Shown: positions 1-11,502, numbered from the stretch's first letter. The stretch is 64,000 nucleotides of DNA from Musa acuminata AAA Group (GCF_036884655.1 NC_088359.1:18941001-19005000), one strand, 5' to 3'. Numbers and translations are program-made. The notes: generated by a model from the letters alone, not told the origin.

Positions 1-830
1 ATAATGCAGTGGTCTAGGTTGAATACCCAAGTGATAAGCAAAATATTACGAATCAAATCGTAGATGGGACCCATGGTCAAACAAATATTTGCATTCTTTC
101 ATAAACATGCATAATACCTTCGATCACTAATTCAGAAGTTTTAGAATCATATTCAGTGATAGCATACACTCTGACATGGGCTGATGATTTATGAGGCAGT
201 GACTCTTTTTTCTTGTTCAAGGGGCAGTCTTTTATTTTATGATCCTATGATCCAACTTTCCACAAGCAAAATAGACTCCAGTCACCCGAAAACACAAACT
301 TATTTCATAATTTAACTTGCAATTCACACGTGATTGAGTCTTTTGTGGTAACTTCCCATTTTAAATCCAAATGTCTTGACCCTCTTGTTATTACTTTCTG
401 ATTCATTTCCAATCATATTTTTATTAGTAAACTTGTCCTTATCATTCTTGCTGCTGATCTTCAAAAATTCTTTTCATTATTGCCATCAATGATCAGCCTC
501 TACTACCAATATAAGGTGGCAAAAGAAATCTTTTGATCATCAGAACAATTTTGTACACCAAATATCTTCTCTGTTTACATCATCCATTTTTTCTACCACC
601 AATAAAATTAGGTTCATCATGCTTCTGCTACGCCACTCTGATTCAAAATCCCCGATCAATCCTTTCATTCCCCTTAATTAATCAGAAACAAATAAAATAG
701 GAGGACCAAATGTCCTCATCATCCCAGATTCCTAAAATGCATCAAAGAAAATTTTCACCAATCACTATAGTTCATTAGACCTCAATATATTTTGCACGTC
801 AACATATCAAATATTTCGGTGATCCTCAAA
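1..830 (-). pseudogene. Degenerate Tekay-like gag/protease region
   Basis: Read on the minus strand, this stretch follows a tRNA-Met primer site and aligns by eye with the gag/protease ORF of the gypsy element at 27643-28542. The zinc-knuckle block and the protease block come in the same order (for example the match around 190-300 to the 28060-28140 block). It has many substitutions, indels and stops, so no useful reading frame remains. As in the better copy, the capsid part of gag seems to be missing, because the distance from primer site to knuckle is only about 0.6 kb. The element continues past base 1, so reverse transcriptase, integrase and the second LTR are not visible. Confidence 0.7.
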
Positions 831-846
831 CCATGCTCTGATACCA
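831..846 (-). promoter_or_regulatory. tRNA-Met primer binding site of the left gypsy element
   Basis: The minus strand reads TGGTATCAGAGCATGG, the usual plant tRNA-Met complement, four bases inside the LTR end. This orients the element on the minus strand and makes 851-4567 its 5' LTR. Confidence 0.8.
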
Positions 847-1539
847 CCTCTGTCACGCCCCTCAAAATATCCATGATATTAAAATTTTCAACACAAACCA
901 ATCCAGGATCCAAACACACATTTGAGGACACTGAAAACATTCTATCAAATTCACATCTATAAATCCTGTGCAGTTTATAATCATATATCACATCACTCAA
1001 TAATTCACATTTATGGCAACCTAAGCCAACTTGACAAACATGAACAACATTTATAAATCCACAAGCTAAATAAATTATACAATCAGAACTCCAACTATTC
1101 ACCACAAGTTCATATCATCATAAATTAGACTTAACATTCTGAAATTCCAAATAAGAGAGATCTTCTAACACTTTTACATAGTATATCCATTTCGATTCAT
1201 TGACAACATTTCATTTCATATAAAATATGCTTATACAATAATAACATAATAACCAAGAAGACTTGCCCATAATTCAGAATAGCTCTCCACAGCCTCAGCC
1301 CAATTCAAACATCTTAAAGAGTGACAAGCTGACCTGAAAGATTTATATAACAACGGAGAGAGCTAAAAATAGCTCAGCAAGTAACAAGGCATATATAGCA
1401 CGAGAAGGGACAATTTCAAACAAACAAGATATCACAATGCAAGATAGAATCCAAGAGATTCAAGGATATCATCTCATTAGATACAGAATCGCAAATGTCA
1501 TTTAACATATTTAGTTCATAACAAATGGAGCATAGAGTA

Positions 1540-1795
1540 ATTAGAGCATATCAATAGCGTACGAGATGTTCCGGAGCATATCAATTGCAAATAGGACATT
1601 TTAGAACATATCAGTTCATAGCAAATGGAGCACAGAGTAATTGGAGCATATCAATAGCGTACGAGATGTTCCGGAGCATATCAATGGCAAATGGAACATT
1701 TCGGAACATATCAATGGTATGCGAAGCATTTTGATGTATATCAATGGCATAGGAAACATTTTGGAGCATATCAATACAAAATACGAAATAGAAGC
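1540..1795 (-). repeat. Degenerate 24-30-bp tandem repeats in the long LTR
   Basis: About eight imperfect repeats with the core GGAACATATCAATGGCATA occur, read on the plus strand. The same array appears inverted at 15015-15325 in the solo LTR, with shorter versions at 26690-26820 and 33400-33540. It is therefore an inherited LTR component near the 3' end of the LTR, not a local satellite. Confidence 0.75.
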
Positions 1796-2649
1796 TCAAA
1801 CGTCGTACCCTAGCATAGTGCATGTGAGGTTTAACTCAGTGGTGGCTCCACGCCGTGATGAGTTCTCGAATCCATCCATGGGTAGCCCTTTCCTACTCGA
1901 GCCCTCTCACCCTGCCCAAGTGCTAGGTCGGCCCTGAATTTCATATCAAACATATAGAAGGTGAAGTGGGATTCCAAACATAATATGGTCTATCCATTTC
2001 TGAATGACCACCAAACATAATCTAGAGCATCGCGGGCTCTAAGCACATACCCTTTACCATTTCTGGCAAAGGTTCAAATAATCCCACAAACACCAGAGTA
2101 CAAAAGGGTATTGTGAATAACAAATTGGGACATATCGGAAGCATATGCGGAACAACGAAATGTACATGTGCCTTTATGAAACATTACGACACAAACATGA
2201 AGTTTACATAACAGATTTAGGTATCCAAATACATGTAGGACAAGAGCATACAAGAATTCAAAGCAGTAATATAAAGCTCAATTGAATAAGAAAGCTAAAG
2301 GATATCAATTTCCAAAGGAATGAAACCAGAATATGCGAAATCGACCAAAGCTCGATTTCTGGCAGAATTCAAGAGGCACATTTAACAAATGATTCAAACT
2401 ATCAATCGTGCTCCAATATACTCAAGAAAGCTATCAAAAGAAAGGTTTATGAGTCTATATTCTGATCAAAAAATTATTGTCCAAATCAGAGGTCAATACA
2501 TGAAGTTATAATCATAACAAGGTAGAAAGGTCAGAATCTCAGAAGTTGCACAGATTCGGATCGTTACGTCTAAACAGGAGATATATCAAATGCAAGGCTA
2601 GAACAATTCAAAGTTCCTTATATTCAAATCAAATGTAGAGATAAAATTA

Positions 2650-2870
2650 CAGTAAGGAAAAATTAGGACATTTGCAATAGACAAGATTAGAAAGCTTACA
2701 ATAGGAAGGATCGGAACACTTGCAATAGAAAGGATTGAAACATTTGCAAAAGAAAGGATCAAAATACTTGCAATAGAAAGGATCGAAACACTTGCAATAG
2801 AAAGGATTGAAACACTTGCAATAAGAAAAATTAGAACAATTGCAGGAGAAACGATCGGGAAACTTGCCTT
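2650..2870 (-). repeat. 24-bp minisatellite in the long LTR
   Basis: About eight or nine tandem copies of a unit containing TTGCAATAGAAAGGAT are visible. The corresponding place in the solo LTR (about 13865-13975) holds only about four units. Copy number therefore differs between LTR copies of the same family. Confidence 0.8.
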
Positions 2871-3029
2871 TCAAATATTTCGATTCGAAGATCCAAAGAA
2901 GGTGTCAGCCCAAATCCTTCTACTTTTCCTCCGTGTCCTCCCTGTTCCGTGTTCTACATATGTTTTCTCTTTTTCCTCCACAACTGCAGCTCATGCAAAA
3001 CATAGAGGCATAGTCACCTGCTCTCTCTT

Positions 3030-4375
3030 ACTCTCATTCCTTTGTTTTCTTTTTCAAACGCAGCTATCGCAGCCATCGCCACTGCCACTACCACAGTCGT
3101 AGCCACGACCGCAACTGCTGTCACAACTGTAGCCCCTTCCACTGCACTACTTCCTTCCTCCCTTCTCTCGTTCCCACTTTTTCTTTCCCAAACACAACTG
3201 CCGCAGACGCAGCCACCACCACCGCAGTCGCAATCACGGCTACGGCCCCCTTTTTTTTCTCTTTTTCTTTCTTTCTCTTTCCCAAAAGCAGCTACTGCAG
3301 CCACCACCGCTGCCGCAGCTACCGCAGCCAACATAGCAGTCGTAGCTGCAGTCGCAACCACGGTCGCAGCCACCACAGCCGCAGCCTCTTCTTCCTACCC
3401 TGCTCTGTTTCCTCTCCTTCTCTTCCAGCTGCAGCTGCCACTGCCACTGCCGCAGCTGCCTCCCCTTCTCCTCTTCCTCTCTTCTTCCCTTTTCCTTTCT
3501 CTTCTTCTTCCTTTCCTTCTCTTCTTTCCCAGCTCCACTGCTGCAGTCGCAGCCTCAGCCACGGCTGCAGCCTCTTCTTCCTCCCCTGCTCATCTTCCTC
3601 TCCTTCTTCTCTTCCAACTGCAGCTGCCATCGCCGCAGCCGCAGCCTCTTCTTCCCCTTCTCTTCTTCCTCTCCTTCCTTTCTTCCTTCCTCTTCCTCTT
3701 TCCCTGCCACAGCTGCAGCTGCCACAGCTGCAGCCGCAGCTACTTCTTTCCCTTCTCCTCTTCCTTCTCCTTCCTTTCTTCTTCTTCTCTTCTTCTCCTT
3801 CCTCCCCTTCTTCTCCCCGACGAACAGCACCTTCTCTTCTTCTCCTTCCTCCCCTTCTTCACCCGCTTCTACTTCTTCCCTTTCTCTTCTTCTTCTTCTC
3901 CTTCATCTCCTTCTTCTTCTCCTCTTCTTCCCTTCTCCTACCCGACACCCCACACCTTCTCACTGCAGCCCATGCCGCAGCCATCCTTCTTTTTTTTTTC
4001 TTTTTCTCTTCTTCTTTTTCCTCTTCTTCTTCTTCTCGTCCCCAACGCCCCACACCTCGTCTCCTCTATTTCCGCCTGCAGGAAACAAAGGTGCTGCAGC
4101 CCTAGCTGCTGCCACCTCTCGCTCCTCTCCCACTTCCCTCTCTTTTTCTTCTTCTATTCTTCTCTTCTCCCTCTTCTTCCTCCTCTCTTCTTTTCCCTCT
4201 TCTTCTTTTCTTCTTTTCCTCTTCTTCCTTTCTCCTCCCCAACGCCCCACAGCTCCTCGCTGCAGCCCTTGCCGCAGCCACCTCCTCTTTTCTTCTTCTT
4301 CTTCTTCTTCTTCTTCTTCCTCTACTTCTCTTCTTCTCCTATTCTTCCCTTCTCCTCCCCGACGCCCCACACATG
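3030..4375 (-). repeat. Kilobase-scale polypurine block (polypyrimidine on plus strand)
   Basis: The block is almost continuous TTC/CTT/CCT sequence, with short GC-rich insets such as GCTGCAGCC. On the sense (minus) strand it is GAA/GGA rich. It corresponds to 12025-13700 of the solo LTR. Translations in several frames are open only because stop codons are rare in such sequence. Confidence 0.85.
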
Positions 4376-4567
4376 AACTCCTCTGTTTCCTCCTACATGA
4401 AACAGCGTGGGAGGCGGTGGGATAAAACCAAAATTTTTGGTTTTTTTTATTTTTATTTTTTTTGTAACTTAACAGTTTAGTCCTTGAAATTTTTATATTT
4501 ACATATAGGTCCTCAAATTTACATATAAATCCTTATTAATAAATTTTCCAAAGTAAGGGATATTACA

Positions 4568-4793
4568 GGATCGACCTCCTTGGAACTCTATAGGGGTTTC
4601 TCCCTCCAAGTTGCTGCTCAAAGGCGGCAGAAAAGATTCATCTATTGGTTATGAAAAGAGGAGGAATGCATGACTATTTATAGGGCTTCTAAACCCTAAC
4701 TCCTAATAGGACTCTTGCTCAAGACCCCTACTTCTAACCAACTCCTATTATAACTCCTACTCAAGACTCCTATTCCTTTATGACTAATAATTT
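4568..4793 (-). other. Fragment of an older LTR-like sequence between two elements
   Basis: This is a 226-bp stretch not shared with either neighbour. Its minus strand has a TATA-like TATAAATA (4682-4675) followed by TCATGCATTCC, which resembles the promoter part of a copia LTR. I see no ORF and no terminal repeats. It is probably the remnant that the left gypsy element and Sirevirus D landed in or beside. Confidence 0.4.
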
Positions 4794-6343
4794 TATTAGG
4801 ATCAAGAGCACTAAGAGGGGGGGGGGGGGGGGTGAATTAGTGCAGCGGAAAACTTTTGACGATTAAAACTGTGTTCGTATGATAAGAGCGATTTCGGTAG
4901 AAAAGTCGATTCGTAAATCACTTTAACTTGTGATCAAGCAAGATGCAGTTAAAGCGAATCTATAAGGGCAATTTGCAGTTATGATAGAAATCAGAATGTA
5001 AGCGCAAACTGAAATATGATGTTCGTACGATAAAACTGATTTACGTATAAACACCGATTCAGAAAATACTGAACTTTGAAACACGATCGTAAATTCGCAG
5101 AAGGTAGTAAGCTATTAAGGAGGTTTGCAGTAAAGATAATATGCTCAAATTAAATGCAAACCAGAGAGCACCGCAATTTTAGAGTGGTTCGGTCAATCTT
5201 GACCTACATCCACTTCTGGCTTCCTCCACCGACGTGGTCATCGACGTCCACTAGAGGCCTTCCTTCAATAAGCGAAGGCCAACCACCCTTTTACAGTTTC
5301 ACACCTTTTGACGGGCTTAGGAGACAACCCTTACAGAATTTTCTCTCCTCTCTTGAAAGATCAGAACTTGGAAGAAAAGAGGGAGAAGAACTTTTAACTC
5401 ATACAATACTTTTGAGCTCTAAAAATCACAGAGTAAGATCAGGATTTCGGTGGTTTTGGTTACTCTTTCATTGCTGAAAGAGTGGGGTATTTATAGGCCC
5501 CAAACCAATTTGAATTCCGAACTCAAAACTGTCAATTCTCGGAATTTCGGGGTCTGGCAGTTGTACCGCCTGGCAGAGCTCGGAGACTGAGCCTCTGGGT
5601 GGTGCCACCGCTTGTCAGGGGCGGTTGCACCTCCTACCAGAGCTTAGAGACCAAGCTCAAGCGGTGCCACCACCTGACTGGGGTGGTTGCACCGCCCAGC
5701 CAGAGCTCAGAGACCGAGCTCAAGCGGTTGTACCTCTGTTAGAGGTGGTTGCACCAGCTAGAGCTCGGAGACTGAGCCCTGGGTGGTGCCATCGCTGACC
5801 CAGGTGGTGCCACCTCTGGCCAAGTAATCTGGGTCCGAATGGGCTGATCCATTCGGCCCAATTTGGGTCTTTAATGGGCCTAATTGCCCCAAGATTATGT
5901 TAATGGGATCACCTCCCATTTCTAACTTAATCATCGTGCTAACTACGAATTTCTTAAGACATTTACTGTAACTTGCTCCGGTGCATCAATCGCTTCTTCC
6001 AACGAGCTTCCGACGAACTTCCGGCGAACATCCGACGAACCTCCGACGATGCTCCGACGGACTTTCGACAAACTCCTGGACTTGCGACGATCCACTTGGC
6101 GAGTTCCGACGAGCTTCTTTTGGCAAGCTCCTAGACTTCTCGGATTTGTTCTCGTAGAATCTCCGACGACCGTCCGAACTTCCATCGAGCTCTTGAACTC
6201 CCAACGTGATCATAGTCTTGACTCCGGCGTAACTCCTACTGCATGTCTTACTTTCATCGTAGTTAATCCTGCACACTTATCTCAACATATGGATTAGATA
6301 ACAAATGACAATTGACATCATCATCAAAATCCGAGATTCAAAA
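4794..6343 (-). mobile_element. 3' LTR of Sirevirus D
   Basis: Homologous to the five other Sirevirus LTRs in the window. The minus strand starts near 6343 (ATCTCGG follows) and ends CTTGATCCTAATA at 4794, where the canonical terminal CA has decayed to TA. It contains a 16-base G run at 4817-4832, the GC-rich U3 repeats at about 5560-5830 and a TATA box at 5495-5488. Confidence 0.85.
5488..5495 (-). promoter_or_regulatory. LTR TATA box (Sirevirus D)
   Basis: TATAAATA on the minus strand, in the context GGCCTATAAATACCCC shared by the Sirevirus LTRs. It lies just after the GC-rich U3 repeats, the expected place for the LTR promoter. Confidence 0.7.
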
Positions 6344-6375
6344 TTCTCCCCCTTTTTGATGATGATAATCAATTG
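6309..6375 (-). other. PPT hairpin at the 3' LTR boundary of Sirevirus D
   Basis: Arms at 6309-6329 and 6354-6375 are inverted repeats (both contain CAATTG and CATCATCAAAA in reverse order). The loop holds the polypurine tract (CTCCCCC on plus, 6346-6352) and the first bases of the LTR. The same stem occurs at 18141-18207, 38350-38416 and 63602-63668. Confidence 0.7.
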
Positions 6376-7342
6376 ATAATGGAGTTAACCTTAACTCCCC
6401 CTATCTATGTGCCATAATTGAGATAAGTCATTCTTGAATTCAAAGCCTTTGAATTCAAGAGACATATTGATAAGTTAAAATCATTTAACCTTATCAATAC
6501 TCCCATCATGATGTATCTCTCTGAAAATGATGTATGATGTCAAGGCTTGACATCTATTTTTAAATTTCAAATGTGAATGATGGTCATGGTAGCAATTCAT
6601 CATATAGTAAGATATCAATATGTAAAATTTTGAAGTAAGATTTTGATATCTTAACATGATGCACACATTTCAAGTGTTTTAGCAATCATAGCATTTCATC
6701 ATATGGTAAGATATCAACACGTAAAATTACGATGCAAGTTCTTGATATCTTAGCATGATGCAAATATGGCAATCATAGCAAACATGGCATAATGCAAATA
6801 TGGCAATCATAGTTATCATCAATTCATATATTTTTGATGATGTAGTCATAGCATAATCATAGCATCAATAATCATATATCTGCTTCTTTCAACATAATAA
6901 GGCATTTATAGCATCAATTCATATACTTCTCCCCCTTTGTCATAAAAAAAAGGAGAACGATATAAACAACTTTTAAATATACGTGCGATGCCATAAGTAG
7001 GTTCATGTCATTTATAGGATACAAACATTTCAAGAAAAACATGACATGGAGATTATTTACATAGAGTGAAAACTTCTTCCTTTTTATTTATTATTATCTT
7101 TTTTGCATGAAGGAGGAAAGCCATTTGTGTAGTTCAAATCGATAGGATATTAAGGCATGCTTTACAAGGATCAAAATATTTATGTGAATCAAATCCTTAC
7201 AAAAAATATCTTCCTTTTATAAGAAGGAATCATCAAATCTATTTCTCAAAGGGAATATTTTTCACATGATAAGTCTAAAAGATATGCATTTGCTAGATGA
7301 TTCTATTTGTCAAAAATCAATGATGTGAATCAAAGTCAGAAA
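6344..7342 (-). other. 3' untranslated region of Sirevirus D, distal part
   Basis: AT-rich, with no coding frame. Three polypurine-tract-like sites are seen on the minus strand: near 6345-6357, 6394-6402 and 6928-6938, each with a GGGGGAG core. Repeated tracts before the 3' LTR are a recognised Sirevirus trait. Sirevirus A is inserted directly after 7342. Confidence 0.75.
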
Positions 7343-7859
7343 TGTTGAATCTCGGATTTTGATGATGAAGTCAATTGTCATTTGTTATCTAATCTATATG
7401 TTGAGATAAGTGTGCAGGATTAACTACGATGAAAATAAGATATGCAGCAGGAGTTGCGCCGGAGTCATGACAATGATCACGTTGGGAGTTCGAGAGTTCG
7501 ACGGAAGTTCGGACAGTCGTCGGAGGTTTTGCGGGAACAAATCCGAGAAGTCCATGAGCTTGCCAAAGAAGCTCGTCGGAACTCGCCAAGTGGATCGTCG
7601 CAAGTCCAGGAGTTTGCCGGAAGTCCGCAGGAGCATCACTGAGGGTTCATCGGATGATCGACGGAAGTTCGCCGGAAGCTCGCTCGAAGAAGCGATTGAC
7701 GCACCGGAGCAAGTTGCAGTAAATATCTTAGGAAAAATCGTAGTTAGCACAATGATTAAGTTGGAAATGGGAGGTGATCCCATTAACTTAATCTTGGGGC
7801 AATTGGGCCCCTAAAAAAACCCAAATTGGGTCGAATGGATCAACCCATTCGGACCCTGA

Positions 7860-8140
7860 TTTATGTCAGGCGGTTCAATCGCCTCAGTCAGGCGATGGCA
7901 CCGCCTGAGCTAAGTCTTCGAGCTTTGGCAGGAGGTGCACCCGCCCCTGACAAAGGTGACACCGCCTAGGCTCGGTCTCCGAGCTCTGGCTGAGCGGTGC
8001 AACCGCCCCAGTTAGGCGGTGGCACCGCCTGAGCTCGGTCTTCGAGCTCTAGCAGGAGGTGCAACCGCCCCTGACAGAGGTGGCACCGCCCAGAGGCTCA
8101 GTCTTCGAGCTCTGCCAGGCGGTGCAACCGCTAGATCCCG
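7860..8140 (+). repeat. GC-rich palindromic repeats in the LTR U3
   Basis: Four or so degenerate units of about 70 bp are built from GGCGGTGCAACCGCC-type palindromes joined by GAGCTCGGTCTTCGAGCTCT. Equivalent arrays lie at 5560-5830, 18695-18990, 24410-24640, 37565-37865 and 45100-45470, always just upstream of the LTR TATA box. Confidence 0.8.
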
Positions 8141-8192
8141 GAATTCTGGGAATTGACAGTTTTGAGCTCCAAATTCAAACTGGGTTGGGGCC

Positions 8193-8200
8193 TATAAATA
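8193..8200 (+). promoter_or_regulatory. LTR TATA box (Sirevirus A, 5' LTR)
   Basis: TATAAATA in the context GGCCTATAAATACCCC, after the U3 palindromic repeats and upstream of the leader-like part of the LTR. Confidence 0.75.
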
Positions 8201-9017
8201 CCCCACCCATTCAGCACTGAAAGGCAGCATACATACACCAAAATCCTGATCTTATTATCTGATTCTTCGAGCTCAAAATTGTTGTAAAGGCCAAAAGTTC
8301 TTCTCCCTCTTTTCTTCCAAGTTCTGATCTTTAAAGAGAGGAGAGAAAATTCTGTAAGGGTTGTCTCCTAAGCCCGTCAAAAGGAGTGAAACTGTAAAAG
8401 GGTGGTTGGCCTTCGCCTATTGAAGGAAGGCCTCTAGTTGACGTCGGTGACCTCGTCGGTGGAGGAAGCCAATAGTGGAGTAGGTCAAGTTTGACCGAAC
8501 CACTCTAAATCTTGGTTTGCATTTACTTTGAGCATCTTATCCTTACTACAAATCTCCTCAAAAGCTTACTGCTTTCTGCGCATATACGATCAGGTTTCAA
8601 GCTTTGCACTTTCCGAATCGGCGTTTAGACGTAAATCAGTTTTATCGTACGATCATTGTATTTCAGTTTGCGTTTACGTTTTGATTTCTATCATAACTGC
8701 AAACTGCCTTTATATCCTTGCTTGAACTGTATCTCGCTTAATCAAGTGATTTACGAATCAGCATTTAGACGTAAATCAGTTTTTTCGTACGAATATCATA
8801 TTTCAGTTTGCGCCTATTATCTGATTTGAACCATAACTCCAAACTGCACTTATATCTTTGCTGCATGTCGCTTAATCAAAAGTTAAAGCGATTTACGAAT
8901 CGGCTTTCCTACCGAAATCACTTTTATCGAACGAACGCGATTTTTATCGTAGAAGGTTTTCCGCTGCACTAATTCACCCCCCCCCCCCCCCCTCTTAGTG
9001 CTCTTGATCGTAACAAT

Positions 9018-9033
9018 TGGTATCAGAGCGGGG
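9018..9033 (+). promoter_or_regulatory. tRNA-Met primer binding site (Sirevirus A)
   Basis: TGGTATCAGAGCGGGG starts two bases after the 5' LTR, the standard plant tRNA-Met primer site. Confidence 0.88.
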
Positions 9034-9065
9034 TTAACTCTCAAACGGATTAAAACCCAAGAGAG

Positions 9066-10648
9066 TTGGCATATGCCGGAAACCAAGAGGGCCATTCTAT
9101 TACATGTCCACCCATGTTCAATGGGACGGACTACACCTATTGGAAGACCCGAATGAGGATCTTTCTTATTTCTATGGATTTTGAACTTTGGAATCTTGTC
9201 GAAAATGGATTTTCGAAGTCTACTCTTCCAATGATCGATTGGAATGAATTGGAGAAGAAGGCTTTCGCTCTTAATGCAAAGGCTATGAATGCCTGATTTT
9301 GTACTCTTGATAAAAATGAGTTCAACCGTGTTTCGGTTTGTGAAACCGCATTTGATATTTGGCACATACTCGAAGTGACTCACGAAGGCACAAGTAGAGT
9401 GAAAGAGTCAAAAATCAATCTTTTGTTACATTCTTTCGAACTTTTCCGGATGAAACTGAGTGAGACTATTGGCGACATGTTTACCCGTTTCACGGATGTC
9501 GTCAACGGTCTAAAAGGACTCAGAAAAAGTTTTTCGGATTTTGAGCTCGTAAATAAGATTCTAAGATCTCTTCCTAAGAGTTGGGATCCTAAAGTCACTG
9601 CTATTCAAGAGGCGAAAGATCTAAACAACTTCCCTCTTGAAGAACTAATCGGGTCATTAATGACCTACGAGATGACTTGCAAAGCTCATGAAGAGCAAGA
9701 AGACATCCTTCCAAAGAACAGGAAGGATATGACACTTAGAACTTCAGAAGACCACTTGAGAGAAAACTCAAGTGATGAGGACTGTGACGATGACTTGGCA
9801 CTTCTAACATAAAAATTTTAAAAATTCATTAAAAGAAACAAGTTTAAGAATGACACAAAAAATAAACTTGAACCCAAGAAGGACCAAGTTATTTTCTATG
9901 AGTGCAAAAAGCCGGGACACTACAAGAGTGATTGTCCCCAAGTCAAAAAGAGAACATCAAAGAAGAAGGCGCTCAAAGCAACATGGGATGACTCGAGCGC
10001 GTCCGAAGAAGAGGAGTCCAACACCGAGCAAGTTGCTCATTACGCCTTAATGGCCATCGGAGAGGAGGTAACAAATTTAATAGATGCAGATTTATCATTT
10101 GATGAATTATTAAATGCCTTCCATGACTTATTTGATGAATGCAAGATTATTAGTAGAAAATATAAATTGCTAAAAAAGGAGCATGATAGTCTTACTTGTA
10201 ATTTCGATAAGTTAAAGATTGAATATCATGATAGTTTAGGTTCATGCATAAAATGTCATGATCTATAAACTCTCCAAAAGGAAAACTTGCTACTTAAGGA
10301 CACCTTGAAGAAATTCGAGGTTGGTAGCAAGTCCTTGAACATATCCTTGCAAACAAGGGTCACGTTCCCAAAAGAAGTGGAATCGGATTTGTGAGAAGTC
10401 CTCACCAAAATCCAACCACCTTCATAAAAGGCCCCATCTTACATGTTCGACACCAAAGCAAATGCAACTTTTGTTGCAAACTTGGACACAAAACGCATTA
10501 TTGTTCATTCAAGAAAATTAGTCCGAACAAATTAATTTGGGTTCCTAAAGGAACCATGATAAATTCTATGCAACATGATAAACAATGTAGATCTATTTTT
10601 GAGGCACCCAAAAGCAATTGGGTACCTAAAAATCATCCTTTCCTGTAA
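9066..10648 (+). pseudogene. gag: Decayed Sirevirus gag (element A)
   Basis: Encodes the particle protein of a copia element. Visible parts in order are an N-terminal block with YTYWKTRMRIFL, a zinc-knuckle block near 9893-9940 (YECKKPGHYKSDCP, with the first Cys region altered to FYEC), a coiled-coil-like stretch around 10050-10268, and a second CX2CX4HX4C knuckle (CNFCCKLGHKTHYC) near 10460-10505. The end at WVPKNHPFL, stop TAA 10646-10648, matches the gag end in elements B, C and D. Damage: the start codon is TTG where C has ATG, there is an in-frame TGA at 9294-9296, a TAA at 9810-9812, another stop at 10266-10268 and a frame change after it. It is not functional. Confidence 0.85.
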
Positions 10649-11502
10649 AGACATAAAAAATTATAAGCTAGAACAAGAAATAATATCCTACTCCTTGGAT
10701 TCTCGATATTCATGACCCGAGATCCAAAAAGAACTCGCGATGCTCTCTAGCCTAAATAATAGATGAAGATTAGAAATTTAAAATCACAAATATGATTTAG
10801 ATACAATCCTATTTGATTTCTCAGAATTGGAAACCCATGATTCTCAATTCACATATCATCTGGATTTTCGAACCCATCGATTTCATCCGTTCATAACTTT
10901 CGAATCCAACTCTATATCATGAACTGACTAAGTTTGTCATGAACTTGCAAGGCTTATCAACTTGAACAAACTGTCACAAACATGTGTACGACATTGAGAG
11001 TATGCATATCAAAAGATCTATCTTGATCATGCAAAAGTTCTTATCTTACAATGAAAATTCTTACGTAATTACGTAAGTAAAGTTGATTGCTCTGAATGAA
11101 AATTCTTCTCAAGTCAAAAACATTCAAATCAGATCACTCTGCGGTCAGAACAAGTGCTCACCGCCTGTAGGCGGTGGCACCGCCCCAGCTGAAGGTAGCA
11201 CCTCCGGTTGTCACGTGTTGCAAGCGGTTGCACCGCCCGCAATTCTGCCTCTTCTTAACCCGAGCTAGGGCCGGCGGTGGAACCGACCCCAACTAACTCT
11301 CTTCCCCTCTTTACTCTTCCAAAGCTTCGCCACCTCCATTTCACCCCTCATAGCATCCCAAATACTCCTCATTTTGAAGCAAAAGATCAACAATCTCTCC
11401 TTCTATTGAAGATCTCACTAAGGTATTCTCTAAGAACCCCTTAAATTTTGTTTTTGATTCATTTACTCTTGCTCATTACTATCCTCTTAAATAGCAGTAG
11501 TT
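10649..11502 (+). other. Non-coding leader between gag and the extra ORF (element A)
   Basis: No supported gene. The sequence leaves the normal Sirevirus path right after the gag stop, where B and D carry the protease region, and matches C at 35960-36679 plus 45982-46142. A GC-rich patch at about 11158-11290 has the same GGCGGT...ACCGCC palindrome style as the LTR U3. Confidence 0.65.

Larger units (their letters stand above)
851..4567 (-). mobile_element. Very long (3.7 kb) LTR of a Tekay-like Ty3/gypsy element
   Basis: On the minus strand the LTR starts TGTAATATCCC at 4567 and ends GGGGCGTGACA at 851, next to the primer site. The order of parts matches the solo LTR at 11857-16011: a short AT-rich start, a purine-rich block of more than 1 kb (pyrimidine-rich on the plus strand, 3030-4375), a 24-bp minisatellite, a middle part shared with the 2.6-kb LTRs at 24945 and 31664, and a distal cluster of repeats around GATATGCTCCGAAATGTTTC. 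Long ORFs predicted in the purine block are low-complexity Ser/Leu/Pro or Glu/Lys/Arg runs on both strands and are not genes. The target duplication cannot be tested because the other end lies outside the window. Confidence 0.85.
7343..9015 (+). mobile_element. 5' LTR of Sirevirus A
   Basis: Runs from TGTTGAATCTCGG to CTTGATCGTAACA, 1673 bp, directly followed by the primer site. It holds GC-rich U3 repeats (about 7860-8140), a TATA box at 8193-8200 and a 16-base C run at 8977-8992 near its 3' end. Its partner is the LTR at 18173-19864. Confidence 0.92.

Noticed and set aside
1540..1795. Possible CRISPR-like array of short repeats
   Set aside because: Repeats are degenerate and directly adjacent with no unique spacers, lie inside a plant LTR, and recur in other copies of that LTR.
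3014..4376. Long ORFs (up to 444 codons) on both strands in the CT/GA-rich LTR block
   Set aside because: The translations are low-complexity Ser/Leu/Pro/Phe or Glu/Lys/Arg runs, open on both strands because such sequence lacks stop triplets. The block is a part of an LTR.
8528..8725. 65-codon ORF with a hydrophobic end in the LTR leader part
   Set aside because: It lies in the non-coding LTR; copies in other LTRs are changed or shortened and no family is recognisable.
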